Position numbers and translations under genes: made by a program
Notes under the pieces: model-generated
The model's input: only the letters and a program-made list of their open reading frames with translations
Told to the model about the DNA's origin: nothing
The model's database searches: none
In this document: in pieces, positions 59,348 to 64,000 of the stretch
How the letters are laid out: each line of letters opens with the position of its first letter
Numbering within the stretch: the stretch's first letter is position 1
From: Allofournierella_A excrementavium
Lineage (GTDB): Bacteria; Bacillota; Clostridia; Oscillospirales; Ruminococcaceae
Reading direction: 5' to 3'
Length of the DNA stretch: 64,000 nucleotides
Assembly: GCA_019120375.1 (NCBI GenBank)
Contig: DWVE01000073.1
Span: 9,012-73,011 of the forward strand

Positions 59348-61288
59348 TCAGACGGTGGCCGGCTGGGCGGGGGCTTCAGTCTGAGGGGCCGGGGCCTCGG
59401 CGGGGCTTGTCCCCTCGGCGGGGGCAGGCTCGGCGGGCGCTTCGGCGGCCGCTTTCGGCGCGGCCTTCTTCGCGGCGGGCTTTCTGGCCGCGGGCTTTTT
59501 CGCCGGGGCGGCTTCGCCGCCTTCGCCGGCCTCACTGCCCTCCTCCGCCTTCTTGGGGGCGGCCTTCTTCGCGGCGGGCTTTCTGGCCGCCGGCTTTTTG
59601 GCAGCCGGTTTCCTGGCCGGGGCGGCCTCGCCCTCTGCGGGGGCCGCCTCGCTCACCGCGGGGGCGGCGGCATTTTCCGCCGGTGCGGCGGAGGCCTCGG
59701 GGGCGGTGACAGGAGCCTCGGGAGCGGCTTCAGGCGCGGCCGGGGCCTCGGGCTCGCTCACCGGCGCGGCCTTTTTGGCGGCGCGGCGGGCGGCGGGCTT
59801 TTTGGCCTCGGGGCGGCGGCCCTCCTCCAGGGTGCAGTAGCTCTCCAGCAGCTGCTTGTAGAAGTCCACTGCCGGGGGCAGAGCCAGCACCGACAGGTTC
59901 TCCGCCGCGGCGTGGATGCTGGCGTGCTGCTGGTGGTTGATCTCCAGCGGGGCAAAGCGCAGGGCGTTGTCGGTGACTTCCTTATAGAAGCGGGCGTCGG
60001 TGCCGCCGGTCATGATGTAGGGGCAGACGTCGTAGCCGGGGTAGACCTTGGCCATCGTCTCTTCCAGCAGCTTGAAGGGGGCGGCGTGATAGTCCGCCAC
60101 GGGGGGCACCGCGTCCTGATAGATGACCTCGGCCTCCACGCCGTACTTCTTCGCCAGCTTCGCCAGAATGGCGATGCTCTCGTCGGTGGGCTGGTGGGGG
60201 ATGCAGCGCATGTTGGCGGTGACATAGGCCTCCTGGGGCAGCACGTTCAGCCCATCGGAGCCCTTGGCGGTGGTGAAGGCGCAGGTGGTGCGCATCATCG
60301 CGCCCGCCATGTGGTTCACCCGGGGCAGCACAAAGCACAAAAGCGGCTCAAACAGCCACAGGTTGCCCAGCACCAGCCGCATGCCGAACTTCATGTTGGG
60401 GGCCATGCGGCGGAACATCTCCCGCAGGGTGGGCGAAAAACGGGCCCGGAAGGGATAGTGCTTTTCCACCCGGCACATCAGTTTGGCAAGGCGCACCAGG
60501 GCGGTGTTGCGGCCCGGGGCGCTGGCGTGGCCGCCGTCGTCCTTGGCCACCAGCTTCACGTCGGCGTAGCCCTTTTCCACCACGCCCACCATGCCGTAGC
60601 GCCCGCGCACCCCGGCCATGGGGCCTTCCATGATCATGCCGCCCTCGTCCAGCAGAAGGCCCAGGTGCACGCCGTGCTCTTTGAGCCATGCGGCGGTGGC
60701 GGGGGCGCCGTCGCCGCTCCACTCCTCGGTGCAGCTGGAGGCGATGTACACGTCGCACTCCGGCTTCCAGCCGCTGGCCAGCAGCTCTTCCACCGACTGC
60801 ATGATGCAGAACAGACTGCCCTTGGTGTCCACCGTGCCGCGGCCCCACACCGCGCCGTCGGCAATGTCGCCGGAGAAGGGCTCGTGGGGCCATTCGCCCT
60901 CGGCGGCCACCACGTCCTGGTGGCTCATCAGCAGGATGGGCGGCTTCTGGCCGGGGGCGGTGCCGGTGATCTTGTAAAGCAGACTTCCGTCCAGTTCAAT
61001 GATCTCGGCGGTGCGGTGCAGCTTGGGGAAGGTGCGCCGCAGCACCTTGTGGAAGGCGGCGAACTTGCGCCGGTCCGTCTGCCCCCGGAAGGACACCGTC
61101 TCGCAGCGCACAAGGTCCGCAAGGCCCTCGGCGTATTTCTGCGCCCGGGCCATGTCCGCCTCGGGGAACTGCGCCTTCACCGCGCCGGTGGGTTTCATCC
61201 GCGCCGCGCGCACCGCCGCCACGGCGATGAGCGCCAGCACCAGCAGCACCAGGGCGCAAAGACCCCACAGCAACCACACAAAATCCAT
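59348..61288 (-). CDS. M20-family peptidase with a histone-H1-like Lys/Ala/Pro tail
   Basis: A 646-residue protein. A membrane helix near 5-27 is followed by an M20 metallopeptidase like yeast carboxypeptidase S and PM20D1. Metal ligands lie in LLMSHQDVV near 121, WGRGTVDTKGS (Asp) near 149, SCTEEWSGDG (Glu pair) near 185, LLDEGG, and HQQHAS near the C-end of the catalytic part. From about residue 505 the chain becomes a low-complexity tail of 140 residues with Glu/Ala/Pro spacers and basic blocks such as KPAARKPAAKKAAPKK repeated twice. The tail resembles histone H1 or AlgP-type repeats. The ATG at 61288 has GAGGAGG upstream. The mixture of membrane anchor, peptidase and basic tail is odd. 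Confidence 0.88.
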   Translation of the reverse strand: MDFVWLLWGLCALVLLVLALIAVAAVRAARMKPTGAVKAQFPEADMARAQKYAEGLADLVRCETVSFRGQTDRRKFAAFHKVLRRTFPKLHRTAEIIELDGSLLYKITGTAPGQKPPILLMSHQDVVAAEGEWPHEPFSGDIADGAVWGRGTVDTKGSLFCIMQSVEELLASGWKPECDVYIASSCTEEWSGDGAPATAAWLKEHGVHLGLLLDEGGMIMEGPMAGVRGRYGMVGVVEKGYADVKLVAKDDGGHASAPGRNTALVRLAKLMCRVEKHYPFRARFSPTLREMFRRMAPNMKFGMRLVLGNLWLFEPLLCFVLPRVNHMAGAMMRTTCAFTTAKGSDGLNVLPQEAYVTANMRCIPHQPTDESIAILAKLAKKYGVEAEVIYQDAVPPVADYHAAPFKLLEETMAKVYPGYDVCPYIMTGGTDARFYKEVTDNALRFAPLEINHQQHASIHAAAENLSVLALPPAVDFYKQLLESYCTLEEGRRPEAKKPAARRAAKKAAPVSEPEAPAAPEAAPEAPVTAPEASAAPAENAAAPAVSEAAPAEGEAAPARKPAAKKPAARKPAAKKAAPKKAEEGSEAGEGGEAAPAKKPAARKPAAKKAAPKAAAEAPAEPAPAEGTSPAEAPAPQTEAPAQPATV

Positions 61289-61430
61289 AACGAAAAGCCT
61301 CCTCGAAGGGCGCGCAAAAGCGGGCCGCGCCCTGTGATGTCTATACATATTCAGTATAACATAACAAAGAGCGCCGGGCCACCCCCTTTGCCCGCCGTCA
61401 CAAAATTTTCTCAGAGGGCCCGCGCCCCTA

Positions 61431-61459
61431 TTGACAAACGCGGGCGGCTGAAGTATCGT
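61431..61459 (+). promoter_or_regulatory. promoter of the MATE gene
   Basis: TTGACA (61431-61436), 17 bases, TATCGT (61454-61459), 77 bases before the start. Confidence 0.55.
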
Positions 61460-61535
61460 GATAGTGCAGTGGAGACCTTTCGTGCGCCGGATGCGCCAAA
61501 GGCCGCCGCTTTTCTTGATTTTGGAGGGTGTGGGA

Positions 61536-62906
61536 ATGAACAACAACATCACCGGAGGGGTCATCTGGAAGCAGCTTCTGCTGTTCTTCTTCCCCATCTG
61601 GTTCGGAACATTTTTCCAGCAGCTCTACAACACCGCCGACGCGGTGATCGTGGGCAATTTTGTGGGCAAGGGGGCCCTGGCGGCGGTGGGCACCACGGCG
61701 GTGGTGCAGAACCTGCTGGTGGGCTTCTTTGTGGGCGTGGCCAGCGGCGCTTCGGTGGTCATCAGCCAGTACTACGGCGCGCGCCAGGGCGCGCAGGTGC
61801 AGCGGGCGGTGCACACCGCCATGGCCATGGCTCTGCTGGGCGGCGTGGGCATCATGCTCATCGGCCTTGCCGCCAGCCGCTGGGCCCTTTCCATCATGAA
61901 CACCCCGGCGGACGTGATGGAGGACGCGGTGCTCTATCTGCGCATCTGCTTTTTGGGCATGGTGCCCAGCCTCATTTATAATATGGGCACCGGCATCCTG
62001 CGGGCGGTGGGCGACTCCAAGCGCCCGCTCTACTTCCTCATCTGCGCCAGCCTGACCAACATCGTGCTGGACATGGTGCTGGTGGCCATTCTGGGCATGG
62101 GCGTGGCCGGCGCGGCGCTGGCCACCGTGGCCAGCCAGTGCGTGGCGGCGGGCATGACGGTGATGAGCCTCACCCACACCACCGCCTGCTACCGCTTTGT
62201 GCCCGCCTATCTGCAGCTGGACAAGGAAATGGTGGAAAAGATCGTGCGCATCGGCCTGCCCGCGGGGCTGCAGTCGGTGATGTATTCTCTTTCCAACAGC
62301 GTGGTGCAGACCTCCATCAACAGCTTCGGCACCGACGTGGTGGCCGCCTACACCGCCTACGGCAAGATCGACAGCATCTTCTGGATGACCATGAACTCCT
62401 TCGGTTTGTCCATCACCACCTTCGTGGGCCAGAACTTCGGTGCGGGCCAGTACGACCGGGTGAAGAAGGGGGTGCGCCAGTGCGCCCTGATGGCCTTTGT
62501 GGCCACCGGCCTTCTGATGGCCGTCACCCTGGCCTTCGGCAGCGCTTTGTTCCGCCTCTTCGTGCAGGACGCGCCGGTCATCCGGCAGGGCGTGGAGATC
62601 CTGCACTACGTGGTGCCCTTCTGGCCCACCTACGTGCTCATCGAGATCCTCAGCGGCTCGGTGCGCGGCGCGGGCGACTCGCTCATCCCCATGATCATGA
62701 CCAGCATCGGCGTGTGCGTCACCCGCATCCTCTGGGTGCTCACCGTGGTGGCCACCGTCTGGCACACCCTCATCGGCGCGCTGGCCTGCTACCCCATCAG
62801 CTGGTCCCTCACCAGCCTGTTCTTCCTGGCCTACTACCTCCAGGGCGGCTGGCTGCGCCGGCGCATCCGCGTCCGGGAGGTGGCCCAGACCGAACAGCCC
62901 GCCTGA
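61536..62906 (+). CDS. MATE family efflux transporter
   Basis: A 456-residue multidrug and toxin extrusion protein with 12 membrane segments in two homologous halves. Family patterns: FFPIWFGTFFQQLYNTADAVIVGNFVG near 14-40 (in two parts), GILRAVGDSKRPLYF near 156, and QNFGAGQYDRVKKGV in the second half. Sodium- or proton-driven export of cationic compounds is the family role. The ATG at 61536 has GGAGGGTG upstream; an in-frame ATG at 61458 lies on the -10 box. Confidence 0.95.
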   Translation: MNNNITGGVIWKQLLLFFFPIWFGTFFQQLYNTADAVIVGNFVGKGALAAVGTTAVVQNLLVGFFVGVASGASVVISQYYGARQGAQVQRAVHTAMAMALLGGVGIMLIGLAASRWALSIMNTPADVMEDAVLYLRICFLGMVPSLIYNMGTGILRAVGDSKRPLYFLICASLTNIVLDMVLVAILGMGVAGAALATVASQCVAAGMTVMSLTHTTACYRFVPAYLQLDKEMVEKIVRIGLPAGLQSVMYSLSNSVVQTSINSFGTDVVAAYTAYGKIDSIFWMTMNSFGLSITTFVGQNFGAGQYDRVKKGVRQCALMAFVATGLLMAVTLAFGSALFRLFVQDAPVIRQGVEILHYVVPFWPTYVLIEILSGSVRGAGDSLIPMIMTSIGVCVTRILWVLTVVATVWHTLIGALACYPISWSLTSLFFLAYYLQGGWLRRRIRVREVAQTEQPA

Positions 62907-62960
62907 AAAAGCAAAGGGCGGCAAAACACCCTTTGCCGGAAAAAGACGATGAACAACAAA

Positions 62961-62998
62961 AGGTCCGCCGCTTCCGGCAGGAAGCGGCGGACCTTTTC
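62961..62998. terminator. bidirectional terminator
   Basis: Perfect 16-bp stem (62961-62976 with 62981-62996) and GGCA loop between the MATE and lipoprotein genes. Confidence 0.8.
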
Positions 62999-63016
62999 TG
63001 TGATGCGGGTGAATGC

Positions 63017-63700
63017 TCAGAAGGACTCCACAAGCTCCAGCCCTGTTTCGGCTTCGAAGGCGTCTGCCCATTCCTTGTCACGGTAGAAAACGATGCATTC
63101 CTGGTATCCGTCCCCGGTGAAAAACAGCTGCTTTCCACTTGTGTGCCTGCGGATGATCTTGTTCAGCTGGTTCGCGGCGCGCAGGTCAAACCAGTCGCTT
63201 TGCATCTCTGCCTCCAGCGTGAATTCTTCGCCCTGCCACTCAAAGGTGACCGTCCGTTTGCCGGTGCCGTTTTCCCAGTCCACCTTGCTTGTGTCCTCCC
63301 GGATGTTCTCAAAGGCGAGTTCGTCCGGGGCCAAAGCGGAAACGCCGGCAAGGAACCGGGCGTACATCCCGCCCACGTCGGAGACCTTCATGTCAAAGGC
63401 ATACACGCCGTTTTGGGAAGGCGCCCACGCCTTGGCGTCAGCGTCATACCCGCCCTCCCCCAGTGCGGTCAACAGGGCGGCGCCCTTGCTGAGCAGCACC
63501 TCCGGCGGCAGATCGCTGAAACTTTGTTCCAGGTCTTCCGTCAATTGAGGGCTCGCCCCCTGTATGCCGTATCGGTTGAAGACCTCCGCGAACGCGGCAA
63601 AGGTCTTTGGCGTTTTCGCGCCCGCGGGGGAGCCACTTTCAACGCCGCAGCCGCCGAAACAGAAGGGGAGCAGCAGAAGCAGGGACAAGACCTTTTTCAT
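63017..63700 (-). CDS. lipoprotein of unknown function
   Basis: A 227-residue lipoprotein: signal peptide with lipobox CFGGC (Cys18), then a soluble domain of mixed helix and strand. Features include TPKTFAAFAEVFNRYGIQ near 30, DVGGMYARFLAGVSALAPDELAF in the middle and YQECIVFYRDKEWADAFEAETGL at the end. I do not recognise the family. GAGGCGCC precedes the ATG loosely. The upstream region has a 17-bp direct repeat that could be an operator. Confidence 0.78.
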   Translation of the reverse strand: MKKVLSLLLLLPFCFGGCGVESGSPAGAKTPKTFAAFAEVFNRYGIQGASPQLTEDLEQSFSDLPPEVLLSKGAALLTALGEGGYDADAKAWAPSQNGVYAFDMKVSDVGGMYARFLAGVSALAPDELAFENIREDTSKVDWENGTGKRTVTFEWQGEEFTLEAEMQSDWFDLRAANQLNKIIRRHTSGKQLFFTGDGYQECIVFYRDKEWADAFEAETGLELVESF

Positions 63701-63744
63701 GCGAACGGCGCCTCCTTAGTCTTTGCAAAAAGCTCTTTTTCTTA

Positions 63745-63778
63745 TTGTACGCCTCTTTTTGTTGTACGCCCCTTTTTG
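63745..63778. repeat. 17-bp direct tandem repeat
   Basis: TTGTACGCCTCTTTTTG directly followed by TTGTACGCCCCTTTTTG, one mismatch. It lies 45-78 bases upstream of the lipoprotein start on the other strand, where a regulator site would be expected. Confidence 0.6.
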
Positions 63779-63846
63779 CGGGAATGAAAGGGGCGGCCGC
63801 CTTTTCCCGCGCCGCAGGTCGGGCGGGCTGGCGCAAAAAAAAAACA

Positions 63847-63874
63847 AGGCCCCGGCGCACCAGCGCCGGGGCCT
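63847..63874 (-). terminator. intrinsic terminator on the minus strand
   Basis: 12-bp GC stem (63847-63858 with 63863-63874). On the minus strand it is followed by TTG and about ten T. It would end a minus-strand gene lying beyond the window. Confidence 0.7.
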
Positions 63875-63955
63875 CAGCCTGTAGAAAAACCTGCTTTGGC
63901 AATCAGGCCAGAGCAGGTTTTCTGTTTGAAAACAAGAAGACAGGAGGAAAAAGCA

Positions 63956-64000
63956 GTGAAATGTCAGGCGCATTTTCGCGCAATCTGGACCGTTTGCCGC
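63956..64000 (+). CDS. possible start of a gene cut by the window edge
   Basis: AGGAGG at 63943-63948 is 7 bases before a GTG (63956) whose frame reads VKCQAHFRAIWTVCR to the window end; an ATG at 63960 in another frame is a weaker choice. Too short to assign. Confidence 0.3.
   Translation, partial: MKCQAHFRAIWTVCR

Larger units (their letters stand above)
63701..64000. other. intergenic region at the right edge
   Basis: Contains a 17-bp direct repeat (63745-63778), a terminator hairpin (63847-63874) with a long T run on the minus strand, a second hairpin (63883-63900 with 63907-63923), and an AGGAGG site with a GTG at 63956 that may open a plus-strand gene. Confidence 0.4.

Noticed and set aside
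59348..59800. Long plus-strand Ala/Gly-rich frame opposite the basic tail
   Set aside because: It is the reverse of the Lys/Ala/Pro repeat; the minus-strand frame continues directly from a complete M20 peptidase domain.

Overview
The window reads as a chromosomal segment of a GC-rich anaerobic Firmicute, most likely class Clostridia, order Oscillospirales (Faecalibacterium/Gemmiger/Subdoligranulum-like). The basis is: class III (oxygen-sensitive) ribonucleotide reductase with its radical-SAM activase, PyrK/PyrD type 1B pyrimidine enzymes, an Asp23-FakA pair, OmpR-type two-component systems, many TATAAT -10 boxes with an upstream TG, strong AGGAGG ribosome sites, and lipoprotein signals. Genus is inference. 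No rRNA, tRNA, CRISPR array, transposase or phage gene was seen. Most genes are compact, in short operons closed by GC-rich hairpins.

Layout. 0-2 kb: an OmpR regulator and a cut-off histidine kinase (-). 2-4 kb: ychF and MTA/SAH nucleosidase (+). 4-7.3 kb: helical protein, malQ and a solute-binding lipoprotein (-). 7.4-10.9 kb: alanyl-tRNA editing protein, trmB, alanine/glycine:cation symporter (+). 11-17.3 kb: a LysR regulator (+) facing a four-gene catabolic operon (-): SLC13-like permease, SDR dehydrogenase, amidohydrolase and a frameshifted BCCT transporter. 17.4-20.3 kb: HAD phosphatase, DNA polymerase IV (-), CmpB-like membrane protein (+). 20.4-23.9 kb: a LuxR-type regulator with two compensating homopolymer indels, an unexplained short transcribed-looking interval, and a collagen-like surface protein with a frameshift in its signal peptide. 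24-26.8 kb: rubredoxin-tailed flavin reductase, flippase, YgjP-type metallopeptidase (-).

27-30 kb is the most unusual stretch. nrdD ends without its glycyl-radical domain. That domain is a separate 48-residue gene with its own extended -10 promoter, and its stop overlaps the start of nrdG. 30-38 kb: a two-component system, three tandem paralogous membrane-anchored proteins, a C39-like peptidase and a lipoprotein. Two promoters here share a 16-bp element at identical spacing from the -10. 38-44.5 kb: recG (-), an ECF sigma factor fused to a transmembrane segment and a large outer domain, a repeat protein, a small membrane protein and a second, soluble ECF sigma factor (+).

44.5-48.2 kb: peptide-binding lipoprotein, Asp23 and FakA (-). 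48.4-49.7 kb: CBS protein, flavin reductase, 37-residue protein (+). 49.7-54 kb: MacAB-like efflux system and an L,D-transpeptidase (-). 54-59.2 kb: pyrC-pyrF-pyrK-pyrD-pyrE operon plus a DUF5662 gene, preceded by a leader that looks like the UTP-sensing attenuator of enterobacterial pyrBI. 59.3-64 kb: an M20 peptidase with a histone-H1-like Lys/Ala/Pro tail (-), a MATE transporter (+), a lipoprotein (-) and the possible start of another gene (+).
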